A stretch of 64,000 nucleotides of DNA from Sphingopyxis lindanitolerans. Lineage in GTDB: Bacteria; Pseudomonadota; Alphaproteobacteria; Sphingomonadales; Sphingomonadaceae. Positions within the stretch are counted from its first letter, which is position 1. Every line of letters begins with the position of its first letter. Below, one piece after another: positions 40,967 through 49,654 of the stretch. The stretch spans positions 2,564,009 through 2,628,008 of the forward strand of contig NZ_CM009578.1 of NCBI RefSeq assembly GCF_002993885.1. Reading direction: 5' to 3'. Both the position numbers and the translations under genes were made by a program. The notes beneath the pieces are model-generated. The model searched no databases. It worked only from the letters and a program-made list of their open reading frames with translations, and was not told the DNA's origin.

Positions 40967-41731
40967 ATGACGGTGATTGCGGCCCGTGCTGCAGCGATGG
41001 CTGCGCTGATACTTCCCTTTGCGGCGCCCGCGCAGGAGGCATCGCCGAGCATTGCGGTGACCCACGCCACGCTCATCGCCCGCGATCGACTGCCTAGCTC
41101 GGCGCGGCTCCCCATCGCGCCGGTCCCCACATCGTCGATGTTGTCCTTACCGACCGGTTCGACCGCGCCTGTTTCCGATATCGCAGCGCTCGGACCAATG
41201 AAGAACCGGTCGGCCACCGCCGAGTGGACAGGCGGCGAGCTCAAGCTGACTGCGATGCGCGCCCGTTCGCTCCCCGCGACATCTGCCGCGCAAAGTTTCG
41301 AATACCGGCATTTCGGGCTGTTGGCGGTTCAACTGGGCGCGGCCCAGCAGATATCTGCGCGCGACACGCTGTCGCTTGGCGCAACCTTTGCGGTTGAGCG
41401 CCGACGTCCCGCGTTCATCGTCAGCGCGCACAGAAATTATCGCACCGACGAGCGCGCAATCGCGCTGCACTGGTCCCGCGACAATCGCTTCGATTTCGCT
41501 GCGAGCTTGTTCGACGCCGGTCCAGCGAAGAACCGGACCCCCGTCGAGCGTATCGCCGACCTCGCTGGCGGCGCGCCCCACGCTGTAAGCGGTTGGGGCT
41601 TGACCGCCAGCTTGCATCCAGCGGGCGACCCCGAGCGCCTGTCGGTCGGCATCGACTTTCGACAGCAGCAGGACCGCGATGTTCAGCACCGGGACGCGCG
41701 CGTCCAGATCTTCCTGAGGCAGAAATTCTGA
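40967..41731 (+). CDS. Exported protein, possibly outer-membrane beta-rich
   Basis: This 254-residue protein begins MTVIAARAAAMAALILPF with a signal peptide cleaved near APAQEA. The mature part has alternating hydrophobic residues and ends in RVQIFLRQKF, a C-terminal Phe as in outer-membrane proteins. I start at 40967 (GAGGGGA before it) and not at 40838. No family is recognised. It precedes the first glycosyltransferase by one base and may belong to the glycan operon. Confidence 0.6.
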   Translation: MTVIAARAAAMAALILPFAAPAQEASPSIAVTHATLIARDRLPSSARLPIAPVPTSSMLSLPTGSTAPVSDIAALGPMKNRSATAEWTGGELKLTAMRARSLPATSAAQSFEYRHFGLLAVQLGAAQQISARDTLSLGATFAVERRRPAFIVSAHRNYRTDERAIALHWSRDNRFDFAASLFDAGPAKNRTPVERIADLAGGAPHAVSGWGLTASLHPAGDPERLSVGIDFRQQQDRDVQHRDARVQIFLRQKF

Positions 41732-41732
41732 C

Positions 41733-42839
41733 ATGACCAACGCCCGCCATATTGCGATCATCCTCCACGATTTCTCGACCGGAGGAAGCGAGCGGATCGC
41801 CATTCGCCTCGCCAACCGCTGGGCGGAGATGGGGCGCCGCGTCACCATCATCTGCGGCACCGAGAAAGGCGCGGCGCGCACATTGGTCGGAGCCGGCGTA
41901 ACGGTCCTATCCTGTTCGCCCGAGACAAGGCGCAGCCCCTGGTCGCGCGCCCAACTCGGCTGGCGCATGGCACGCCTCGTCCGCGCCGCAGCCCCCGACA
42001 TCCTGTTCTCGCCGGGCAATTTTCACCTCATCATTCTCGCCTTCCTCGGACGTCAGCGTTTCACGAAAAGACCGGTTTTTGTCAGCAAGCTCAGCAACCC
42101 GATTCGCCGCGGTGGCGTCCGGCGCCTCGTGCGCGGACTTGCCGACGCCGCCATCCGCCTCGCCGCCGCCCCGGCGGACATGCTGGTCGCGATGTCGCCG
42201 TCGCTGCTCGCGGAGGCGCGATCGGTGTTTCCGGGCCACGCGCTCGCCGAAATAGCCGAGCCCATCCTTGAGGACGATATCGCTGTACCGCAAAGCCGCG
42301 CCGGCCATGAACCCGCGCCGCTCATTCTGTGCGCCGCGCGACTGGCGCCGCAAAAGGATTTGCTCACCGCCATCCGGGCTTTTGCCGAACTGCCGGTCGC
42401 GCTGAAAGCGCGGCTGCTCATTCTCGGCGAAGGCCCTCTGCGCGGCCGCCTCGAACGCGAAGCGCGGCGGCTGGGGGTCGCGTCGCGGGTCGAGATGCCG
42501 GGCCATGTTCCTGACATCGCACCCTATCTGGCGCAAGCTGGTCTCTATTTGATGAGTTCACATTACGAAGGTTATCCTGCGGTCCTCGTCGAAGCGATCG
42601 CGGCCGGTGTTCCGATCGTGACGACCGATTGCTCGCTCGCTCTGCCCGAAATCTTCCGGTCGTCCGAGCTGGGCGCCGTCGTCCGGCAGCGCCAACCCGA
42701 GGCCATCGCCGCGGCGATCGTCGCACGGCTACGCCGGGCGCGCCCGACGTCCAGTGCGGTACGCGAGGTGACCGATCGCCATAAACTCGGTGCATCGGCA
42801 ACCAATTATCTGGCGCTCTTCGATCGGCTCTCTGCATGA
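41733..42839 (+). CDS. GT4-family glycosyltransferase
   Basis: This 368-residue GT-B glycosyltransferase has an N-terminal Rossmann half (HDFSTGGSERIAIRLANRWAEMG) and a C-terminal nucleotide-sugar half with LCAARLAPQKDL and the E-x7-E motif EGYPAVLVE. It probably adds a sugar to a lipid- or polymer-linked glycan. It is coupled to the DUF2334 gene (ATGA). Its donor and acceptor are unknown. Confidence 0.9.
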   Translation: MTNARHIAIILHDFSTGGSERIAIRLANRWAEMGRRVTIICGTEKGAARTLVGAGVTVLSCSPETRRSPWSRAQLGWRMARLVRAAAPDILFSPGNFHLIILAFLGRQRFTKRPVFVSKLSNPIRRGGVRRLVRGLADAAIRLAAAPADMLVAMSPSLLAEARSVFPGHALAEIAEPILEDDIAVPQSRAGHEPAPLILCAARLAPQKDLLTAIRAFAELPVALKARLLILGEGPLRGRLEREARRLGVASRVEMPGHVPDIAPYLAQAGLYLMSSHYEGYPAVLVEAIAAGVPIVTTDCSLALPEIFRSSELGAVVRQRQPEAIAAAIVARLRRARPTSSAVREVTDRHKLGASATNYLALFDRLSA

Positions 42840-43582
42840 GCGGGCGTCGCCGACTGCTGGCCTCGATCCATGACGTCACGCCTGTGCATACCGCGCGCCT
42901 CGACCGCCTCGTTCCGCTTGTCGAGGAGGCAATCGGGCCAGGGCGTTTTGCGCTGCTCGTCGTCCCCGATTTCCACAAACAAGGATTACTGACCGCCGAC
43001 CCCGGTTTCGGGCGCCGCTTGCGCGGCTGGTCGGATGCTGGGTGCGAGATGTTCCTCCACGGCTTCACCCATCTTGACGAGAGCCGGCATGATAGTTCCG
43101 TCGCGCGGTGGAAAGCCACGCGCATGACCGCCGGCGAAGGAGAGTTTCTGGGATTATCGACCCACGATGCTGAAACGAGGATTGCCGAGGGGCGAGACAT
43201 GATCGAACAGCTCATCGGCCGGTCGATCGCAGGGTTTGTCGCGCCAGCCTGGCTTTATAGCGAGGACAGCATTGCTGCGCTCGCGGCGCAGAACATACGG
43301 ATGATCGAGGATCATTTCCGGGTCTGGAACCCGCAAACCTCGGCGGTTCTCGCGAGGGGACCGGTGGTCACCTATGCCAGCCGTTCTCCTGTGCGCATCG
43401 CTAGTTCGATCCTCTGGTCTCGGCTTGCGACGATGCTGCTCGCGCGGGCGCAAACAGTTCGCCTTGCGGTCCACCCGCATGATGTCGATTCGCCGCGCCT
43501 CCTAGCCGAAATTGCGCGCGCTCTCGCGGCTTTTGCGCGCTCGCATCGGCCATCGCCATACCGCGATCTTGTGCCCGGATGA
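42836..43582 (+). CDS. DUF2334 polysaccharide-deacetylase-like protein
   Basis: This 248-residue protein has a deacetylase-like fold with ASIHDVTP (metal Asp) and EMFLHGFTHLDE (metal His pair), then FVAPAWLYS and a conserved LAVHPHDVD. DUF2334 proteins are distant relatives of NodB enzymes. It has no signal peptide, so it may act on a cytoplasmic glycan precursor. The start overlaps the GT4 stop. Confidence 0.85.
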   Translation: MSGRRRLLASIHDVTPVHTARLDRLVPLVEEAIGPGRFALLVVPDFHKQGLLTADPGFGRRLRGWSDAGCEMFLHGFTHLDESRHDSSVARWKATRMTAGEGEFLGLSTHDAETRIAEGRDMIEQLIGRSIAGFVAPAWLYSEDSIAALAAQNIRMIEDHFRVWNPQTSAVLARGPVVTYASRSPVRIASSILWSRLATMLLARAQTVRLAVHPHDVDSPRLLAEIARALAAFARSHRPSPYRDLVPG

Positions 43583-43658
43583 TTTTTCGAAGCCCATGGT
43601 GCGGATTATGCGCGCGCCTGGCGTCACTCCCCCAGGAACCGCTGCCAAAAGGTGATCG

Positions 43659-44579
43659 ATGGCCTCTCGAGCTTTGCGCACAAACCCGGGGACATGGACC
43701 GAGCGCCTCCGGCCACTGCTTCGGGAGCGACAACCCTGGCAGAAATTTCTCTCCCTGGGCCTGTCGCTCGCGCTCCTCGCGGCGCTAGGCTCGAAGCTGG
43801 CCAGTATCGGCGTCACTGACCTGTTGCGGGGCGTGCCCGCCTCGCCGATGTTCTGGATAGGCTTTTCGGCTTATTATCTTGCCCTGCCTGCCTCCGAATG
43901 GGTGATCTTTCGGCGCTTGTGGAATATCCCGACCGCTGGTTTTGCCGCCCTGTTGCGCAAGCTCGTCAGCAACGAAATCCTGTTCGGCTATAGCGGCGAG
44001 GCCTATTTCTACGGCTGGGCGCGGCGTCGCGCGACGATGGCGGCGGCGCCCTTCGGCGCCATCAAGGATGTCAGCATCCTGTCGGCCGTCGCGGGCAACC
44101 TCATGACCCTGGCCATGCTCGCGCTTGCTTGGCCTGCTATCGGCCGCATGGCCCCTGAATTCCATGGTCGCACGGTAGCCCTGTCGGCGGCTCTGATGAT
44201 CGGAATGTCGCTCGCGCTCCTCGCCTTTCGGCATCGCATCTTCTCGCTGCCGCGCGCTGAATTGCGCATGATCTTCGGCGTTCACATCGGGCGGTTGCTG
44301 CTGACGACATTACTGTCGGGCCTCATGTGGCACAGCGCGCTGCCGATGGTGTCGATGGGCTGGCTGCTCATCCTCGCGACCCTGCAACTGCTCGTGACGC
44401 GGCTCCCCTTCGTTCCCAACAAGGATCTGGTTTTCGCCAGCGTTGCAATTTTCCTGATCGGTCATGACGGCGCGCTCGGCCCGTTGATCGCGATGATCGC
44501 CGGCCTGACGCTGCTCGTGCATCTCGCGATCGGCGCCGTCCTGACTTTGACCGAACTGGCCACGGCGCACCGGGCATGA
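43659..44579 (+). CDS. Multi-span membrane protein (UPF0104-like pattern)
   Basis: This 306-residue integral membrane protein has eight or so hydrophobic segments and conserved-looking patches KLVSNEILFGYSGEAYFYGW and FGAIKDVSILSAVAGN. The layout recalls lysylphosphatidylglycerol-synthase/UPF0104-type flippase domains, but I cannot confirm it. It lies 76 bases after the deacetylase and overlaps the next gene, so it is part of the glycan cluster. Confidence 0.7.
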   Translation: MASRALRTNPGTWTERLRPLLRERQPWQKFLSLGLSLALLAALGSKLASIGVTDLLRGVPASPMFWIGFSAYYLALPASEWVIFRRLWNIPTAGFAALLRKLVSNEILFGYSGEAYFYGWARRRATMAAAPFGAIKDVSILSAVAGNLMTLAMLALAWPAIGRMAPEFHGRTVALSAALMIGMSLALLAFRHRIFSLPRAELRMIFGVHIGRLLLTTLLSGLMWHSALPMVSMGWLLILATLQLLVTRLPFVPNKDLVFASVAIFLIGHDGALGPLIAMIAGLTLLVHLAIGAVLTLTELATAHRA

Positions 44580-45100
44580 GACACGCAATCGCGCCGCTTT
44601 CGCTTTTGCTGCTTGCCGGAGCGGGGCCGGTCCAACCCGATGCGTCGCTCGGCAAGGCCGAGGCTGCGTGCCGGCCGAATGAGGCCGGCCCGGCCCTGCT
44701 TGTCGGGATAACCGGGCTCAAGGATCGCAAGGGCTTGGTTCGGGCCGAGCTCTACCCCGACAATGACAGCGACTTTCTCGCCGACGATGCTGTCCTGATC
44801 AACGCGCATAAAATGTTCCGCCGGGTCGATCTGGTCCTGCCGGCATCCGGGCCGGTGACGTTGTGTCTGCGTGTGCCGGGACCCGGCCGCTACAGCCTGT
44901 CGGTCCTGCACGACCGGAACCGTAATCTCAAATGGGACAAATTATCCGATGGCCTTGGCTTTGGCGGCAATCCGAAGCTCGGCTGGTCGAAACCGACGGC
45001 GGCAGCCGCTTCGGTCTTGGTGGGAGCGGGGCCGACACGCACCCAGATCGTCATGACCTATCTGAGCGGGCTCAAATATCGCCCCCTGGAGCGCAAATGA
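44576..45100 (+). CDS. DUF2141 family exported protein
   Basis: This 174-residue exported protein has a short signal peptide and a DUF2141 beta-sandwich: ITGLKDRKGLVRAELYP, then YSLSVLHDRNRNLKWDK and GFGGNPKLG. DUF2141 domains are carbohydrate-associated, function unknown. The start overlaps the membrane-protein stop and its stop overlaps the second glycosyltransferase. Confidence 0.88.
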   Translation: MRHAIAPLSLLLLAGAGPVQPDASLGKAEAACRPNEAGPALLVGITGLKDRKGLVRAELYPDNDSDFLADDAVLINAHKMFRRVDLVLPASGPVTLCLRVPGPGRYSLSVLHDRNRNLKWDKLSDGLGFGGNPKLGWSKPTAAAASVLVGAGPTRTQIVMTYLSGLKYRPLERK

Positions 45101-46272
45101 AAATCGCCGATGTCTGCGCCTTTTACACGCCGCATGGCGGCGGCGTGAAAACCTATATTGATCGCAAGCTCGCGCTCGGCGCTTCGCTGGGGCACGAGGT
45201 CGTCGTCATTGCCCCCGGCTCGCACGATCATGTCGAGCTGCGGCCCGGCGGCGGCCGGATCGTCCATATCGCGAGCCCGCAACTGCTCGTCGACCGCCGC
45301 TATCGCTATTTCGACGATGTGGCGGCAGTGCATGCCCGTCTCGACGCCGAACGCCCCGATTTCGTCGAGGCCTCGTCGCCCTGGCGCACCGCGAGCATCG
45401 TCGCCGGCTGGCAGGGGAGCGCACCGCGGTCCCTCGTCATGCACGCCGATCCACTGGCGGCCTATCCCTATCGCTGGTTCGGCCGCTTCGGCAGCCGTGA
45501 AACGATCGACAGGAGCTTCGACCTCTTCTGGCGTCATTTGCGCCGCCTCGGCGAGCGCTTCGATTGTGTTGTCAGTGCCAATCGTCATCTTTCGGCGCGG
45601 CTGCTCACGGGCGGCGTGGCAGGCGTCGCGACAATTCCAATGGGGGTCGACCCAGGCCTGTTTTCTCCCGTGCATCGCGATGCCGACTTGCGCCGCGATC
45701 TTCTGGCGCGCTGCGCACTTCCCGAAAGCGCGAGCCTGATCATTGGCGTCGGCCGTCACAGTGCCGAAAAGCGCTGGCCGCTCGTCGTCGACGCATGCCT
45801 TGCGGCATCGCAACATCGCCCGATCGGTCTCGTCCTTGTCGGCGACGGCCGCGACCGGGGGCGGCTCGTGCGTCACATCGGCAACAATCCGCATGTCCAT
45901 CTTCTTGCCCCGATTGCCGATCGTCTCCTTCTCGCCAAGCTCATGGCGAGCGCCGACGCGCTGATTCATGGATGCGAGGCGGAAACCTTCGGCCTCGTGG
46001 CGGCGGAGGCTGCGGCGTCGGGGTTGCCGCTGATCGCGCCCGATGCGGGCGGCGCGTCCGATTTTGTCGGCGACGACAACGGCGAGCTCTACGCGGCTGG
46101 CGATGCGAGCGCCGCGGCGCGGGCGATCGGGCGGCTCCTCGCGCGCGATCGCAGCCGGCTACGCGCGGCCGCCGCCCGGCGCGCGCCCGACACACCGCGC
46201 ATCGACGATCATTTCGCGGCTCTTTTCCGCCATTATCAGTTGCTCGCTATGCCTCTGCGCTCTGCCGCCTGA
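45097..46272 (+). CDS. GT4-family glycosyltransferase (second)
   Basis: This 391-residue GT-B enzyme has FYTPHGGGVKTYID at the N-terminus and IGVGRHSAEKRWPLVVDA plus the E-x7-E motif ETFGLVAAE in the C-terminal half. It resembles mannosyl- and galactosyl-transferases of the GT4 family. The ATG overlaps the DUF2141 stop; the LptF/G gene overlaps its stop (TGATG). Confidence 0.9.
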   Translation: MKIADVCAFYTPHGGGVKTYIDRKLALGASLGHEVVVIAPGSHDHVELRPGGGRIVHIASPQLLVDRRYRYFDDVAAVHARLDAERPDFVEASSPWRTASIVAGWQGSAPRSLVMHADPLAAYPYRWFGRFGSRETIDRSFDLFWRHLRRLGERFDCVVSANRHLSARLLTGGVAGVATIPMGVDPGLFSPVHRDADLRRDLLARCALPESASLIIGVGRHSAEKRWPLVVDACLAASQHRPIGLVLVGDGRDRGRLVRHIGNNPHVHLLAPIADRLLLAKLMASADALIHGCEAETFGLVAAEAAASGLPLIAPDAGGASDFVGDDNGELYAAGDASAAARAIGRLLARDRSRLRAAAARRAPDTPRIDDHFAALFRHYQLLAMPLRSAA

Positions 46273-47468
46273 TGTCCGCCATCGATCTCTATATAGCGCG
46301 GCGGCTGGCGCGCCCCTTTCTCGCCACCGGCGCAATGGTCATTTTGCTGCTGAGCCTGGAGAACAGTCGGCGGCTGATGGGCTTGCTCGACAATGTCGAG
46401 CAGCCGGTCGCGGTCCTGATCAAGCTCATGGTCTATCTCGTTCCGGAATATCTCGGCATCGGCCTCCTGATCTCGGTGTTCGTGGCGGTGGCGGTTGCCT
46501 TTCGGAGTTTTGCCATCAGCGGCGAACTCGATATCTTTGCATCAATCGGTCTGTCGCCTGCACGGCTGCTCCGCGTTCCGCTGCTGTTGGCGCTTGCGGT
46601 TGCCATGCTGCATGCCGGACTACGCGCCTATGTCGAACCGGCTGGCGAGCAGCGGCTCGATGCGCTCGGTACATCGATTGCGATCGGCAACCTCGGCTTG
46701 TCGATCGCGCCGGGCGAGTTTCTTCGTCCTCGCCCCGACACGGTGTTTCACGTCGACGCCGTCGATCGGCGTACCGGCGAATTTCGGGGTCTTTTTCTTC
46801 GCAATCCGGACCTGACCGTCGCTGCCCGGGCCGGAAGGGTCATCAACGGCGGGCGCGGCGAGGTGCTGCTGCGGCTATCCGACGGCCATGTCATCGTCAC
46901 CCGATCGGCCGGCCGGCTCGAAATTGCGTCCTTCAAAGCATTGAAGATGCCCGTCCAGCTGCTCGCCCCAAAGCTGGCCCGCGGGACGGCGCGCCATCGC
47001 AACGATCGCCTCATGCTGGGCGATCTGATCGGCGCCGCTGTCGGCGGACGAACGGGCGCCGGACGCAATGCGGCGCGCGCTGCCCTGGGCAGCCGGTTTG
47101 TCACCGCCGCCTTCATCATCCTCGTCCCCTTTTTCGGATTTGCGCTTGGCGTTCCCCCGAAGCGGTCGACGTCGGCGCTCGGACTTGGCGCCGGAATCCT
47201 TCTCATCGTCGGCTTCGTTCAGGCCGTCGTGGCCATCGAAGATAGCGCCCATGCGCTGGCTCCGCTTTTTCAGCTGATGATCGTCTTCGGCTTTGCCCTC
47301 GCGGCTCTCGCCTTGTTTCGCTTTCAGCGCAGCCAGGGTCCCGGCGCGATCGAGGCTGCGCTCCTCTCGGCGAGCCGGCCTGCGCGCCACCTGTCGCGCT
47401 GGATTCCGGTCGATCGTTTGATGATGCGGTTGCCGGCCGCGTGCCGGCCGGCGCCATCGGCCGCCTGA
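46272..47468 (+). CDS. LptF/LptG-family permease, unpaired
   Basis: This 398-residue inner-membrane protein has three N-terminal helices, with MSAIDLYIARRLARPFLATG at the start, a periplasmic beta-jellyroll-like domain (about 125-240) and three C-terminal helices with AFIILVPFFGFALGVPP. This is the LptF/LptG (YjgP/YjgQ) architecture used for LPS export. Only one copy is present, inside a glycan cluster and without a partner permease. It may serve a special lipid-glycan or partner with the housekeeping subunit. Confidence 0.85.
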   Translation: MSAIDLYIARRLARPFLATGAMVILLLSLENSRRLMGLLDNVEQPVAVLIKLMVYLVPEYLGIGLLISVFVAVAVAFRSFAISGELDIFASIGLSPARLLRVPLLLALAVAMLHAGLRAYVEPAGEQRLDALGTSIAIGNLGLSIAPGEFLRPRPDTVFHVDAVDRRTGEFRGLFLRNPDLTVAARAGRVINGGRGEVLLRLSDGHVIVTRSAGRLEIASFKALKMPVQLLAPKLARGTARHRNDRLMLGDLIGAAVGGRTGAGRNAARAALGSRFVTAAFIILVPFFGFALGVPPKRSTSALGLGAGILLIVGFVQAVVAIEDSAHALAPLFQLMIVFGFALAALALFRFQRSQGPGAIEAALLSASRPARHLSRWIPVDRLMMRLPAACRPAPSAA

Positions 47469-47628
47469 ATGACCTTGCGCACCCACCGGGTCGGCCAATC
47501 GGGCGCGGCGCACTCGCCTTCGAAAGGCAAGACACGCGATCGCGCCCGTTTCGTTTGGCAGCGGGGCGCGCCGCTCTGGTGGAACCTGCTGCGCTTCGCG
47601 ACACGAAACCGCAGCGATTGATGCGGTG

Positions 47629-48363
47629 TCAGGTCGGGGTCACTCTGGCCTGCGCTTGCGGAGCCCCATCGCGCGCCGCCTTGGCCTCGCGCCAGTCATA
47701 GACAGTCCAGCCGCGCCTGAGCGCCACATTAAGCAGCTTCTTCGACGGATTGACCGCAACGGCCTCGTCAGCCCATTCGAAGGTCGGAAGGTCCGACAGA
47801 TCGTCCGAGAAAAAGCGGATATGGACCTTGGTGCGATCGATCTCCTGGCCGCGGAGCCAATGTTCCAGCATTCGCCGCTTGCTCTCGCCATAGCAATTCT
47901 CACCGGCGATCCGTGGCGTGAGATCGCGCCGGCGCCACATCGACGCGGTACCGACGACATCGGTGACGCCAAGCTGCGACGCGATTGCCTCAAGATAGAA
48001 GAGATGCGCCGCCGAGGCGATGACCACTCGCCGTCCGGCAGCGGTTTCGGCGGCGATGCTCGCAATAGCATCGGCATGGACATTGCGCGTGAGGCTGTGT
48101 TCGGCATAGGCGTCGGCAAGGTCAGTGACGGCGTCGAGGTCGACGGCGCCTCCGAGCATCAGACGGTGCATCGCCTGCTTGAGCTGCTTGCGCGTCAGAA
48201 CCCCCGCTTTGTAAGCGGCCATGAGCGCGACGACCAGCGGCACGAAGATCAGCCGCCACGGGCTGCGCCTCCGCGCGGCAAAAAACAGGAACGGCGACCA
48301 GGTTCCGTGGATGGTGAGGGTGCGGTCGAGGTCGAAGACCGAAAGCGGACGGGACGATGGCAT
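47629..48363 (-). CDS. HAD-superfamily phosphatase (HAD-IB-like)
   Basis: This 244-residue hydrolase has FDLDRTLT (nucleophile Asp and general acid) at residues 9-16, VIASAAHLFYLE as motif II, and FFSDDLSDLPTFEWAD as motif IV. A hydrophobic insertion (about 35-55) could associate it with the membrane. It resembles HAD-IB phosphoserine/phospholipid phosphatases. The start is the ATG at 48363; the frame to 48474 overlaps the divergent gene. It lies convergent with the LptF/G gene. Confidence 0.8.
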   Translation of the reverse strand: MPSSRPLSVFDLDRTLTIHGTWSPFLFFAARRRSPWRLIFVPLVVALMAAYKAGVLTRKQLKQAMHRLMLGGAVDLDAVTDLADAYAEHSLTRNVHADAIASIAAETAAGRRVVIASAAHLFYLEAIASQLGVTDVVGTASMWRRRDLTPRIAGENCYGESKRRMLEHWLRGQEIDRTKVHIRFFSDDLSDLPTFEWADEAVAVNPSKKLLNVALRRGWTVYDWREAKAARDGAPQAQARVTPT

Positions 48364-48451
48364 GAGCGTTTTCCTCCGCAGCGAGGACGCCACCAGAAGC
48401 TTTTTTCCGCACTTGATGCGGATATCGCGCCGCCGCGGCGTCATTCCCCCC

Positions 48452-49654
48452 ATGCGGATCGCCTTTCTTTTCAACCACGACCAGATTCACCAGATGGCGC
48501 ACAGTCTGCCGGTCGCCATAGCGCTGGCGCGAATGGGCAGCGGCGCTGATATCGTCATTGCGACGACCAGCGACCTTCTCGCGCGCGAAGCGCTCCGACT
48601 GATGGGCGGCGCGGTCCCGGCGGGCCTGCGTCTCGTCGCGCTCCGGCTGCGCTCTTTTGCATCCCGGGGCATCGAGGCGGCTCTCGGATCCCTCGTCCCT
48701 GCTGCGAAATTGCTGGTTTACCGGGACAATCTGGACTTTTTCCGATCGCTCGACCTGCTCGTAGTGACCGAGCGCACGTCGCTGATCCTGAAGTCCCGTT
48801 ACGGCCTGTCATCGCTCCGCATGGTCCTGACCGATCATGGCGCGGGCGATCGGGCGATCGGTTTCGGCACGTCCACCGCCCTCTTCGATCATATCTTGGC
48901 CGCTGGGCCGAAGATCCGCGACCGACTGACTAGCGAAGCCGGAGTCCGTCCCGAGCGATTGACGATCACCGGCTATCCGAAGTTCGATATCGCCGCCGGC
49001 GATGGGCGCCCGCTCAAGTTTCGCGGGAGCAATCGGCCGATCGTACTCTACAATCCGCATGTCTCGCCGCATCTCTCCTCCTGGTACAAGCAGGGCAGGG
49101 CAGTGCTCGACTATTTCCTTGCCTCCGATCGCTACAACCTGATCTTCGCGCCCCACATCATGATGTTCGAGCGGCGAATGGCGGTCACGATCGACAAGCT
49201 TTGCGTCGGTCTGCCCGGAACGCTGCACCGCCGCTACGCCGCAGCCCCGAATATCCATATCGATCTCGGCAGTGCCGCGCTGACCGACATGAGCTATACC
49301 AACGGGGCAGACATCTATCTCGGCGACGTCAGCAGCCAGGTCTATGAGTTTCTCAAATCGCCCCGGCCTTGCCTCTTCCTCAACAGCCACGGCATCGATC
49401 CCGATCAGGATCCGAATTTCGCGCACTGGCAGTCGGGACCGGTCATTTCGAAGGCGGTCGATCTTGGTCGCGGCTTGGAGGAAGCGGTAGCGGAGCATCC
49501 GGCGCGCTATCGCGCCGTGCAGCGACGGCTCTTCGACCATACGTTCGACCTCACCGCCGAGCCGTCTTCGGAGCGCGCCGCGCGCGCAATCGTCTGTCTC
49601 GCCAGCGGTCGCAAGCCCGAGGGCGCATCGTCCGACACCTGTCTTGTTCACTGA
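48452..49654 (+). CDS. CDP-glycerol glycerophosphotransferase-like protein
   Basis: This 400-residue protein begins MRIAFLFNHDQIHQMAHSLP and has LVLTDHGAGDRAIGFG, then ITGYPKFD, VLYNPHVSPHLSSW and a C-terminal YTNGADIYLGDVSSQVYEFL, the pattern of the Glyphos_transf (TagB/TagF-like) family. In a Gram-negative this suggests addition of glycerol- or polyol-phosphate to an envelope glycan. It is divergent from the HAD gene across 88 bases and overlaps the flippase gene at its end. Confidence 0.82.
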   Translation: MRIAFLFNHDQIHQMAHSLPVAIALARMGSGADIVIATTSDLLAREALRLMGGAVPAGLRLVALRLRSFASRGIEAALGSLVPAAKLLVYRDNLDFFRSLDLLVVTERTSLILKSRYGLSSLRMVLTDHGAGDRAIGFGTSTALFDHILAAGPKIRDRLTSEAGVRPERLTITGYPKFDIAAGDGRPLKFRGSNRPIVLYNPHVSPHLSSWYKQGRAVLDYFLASDRYNLIFAPHIMMFERRMAVTIDKLCVGLPGTLHRRYAAAPNIHIDLGSAALTDMSYTNGADIYLGDVSSQVYEFLKSPRPCLFLNSHGIDPDQDPNFAHWQSGPVISKAVDLGRGLEEAVAEHPARYRAVQRRLFDHTFDLTAEPSSERAARAIVCLASGRKPEGASSDTCLVH

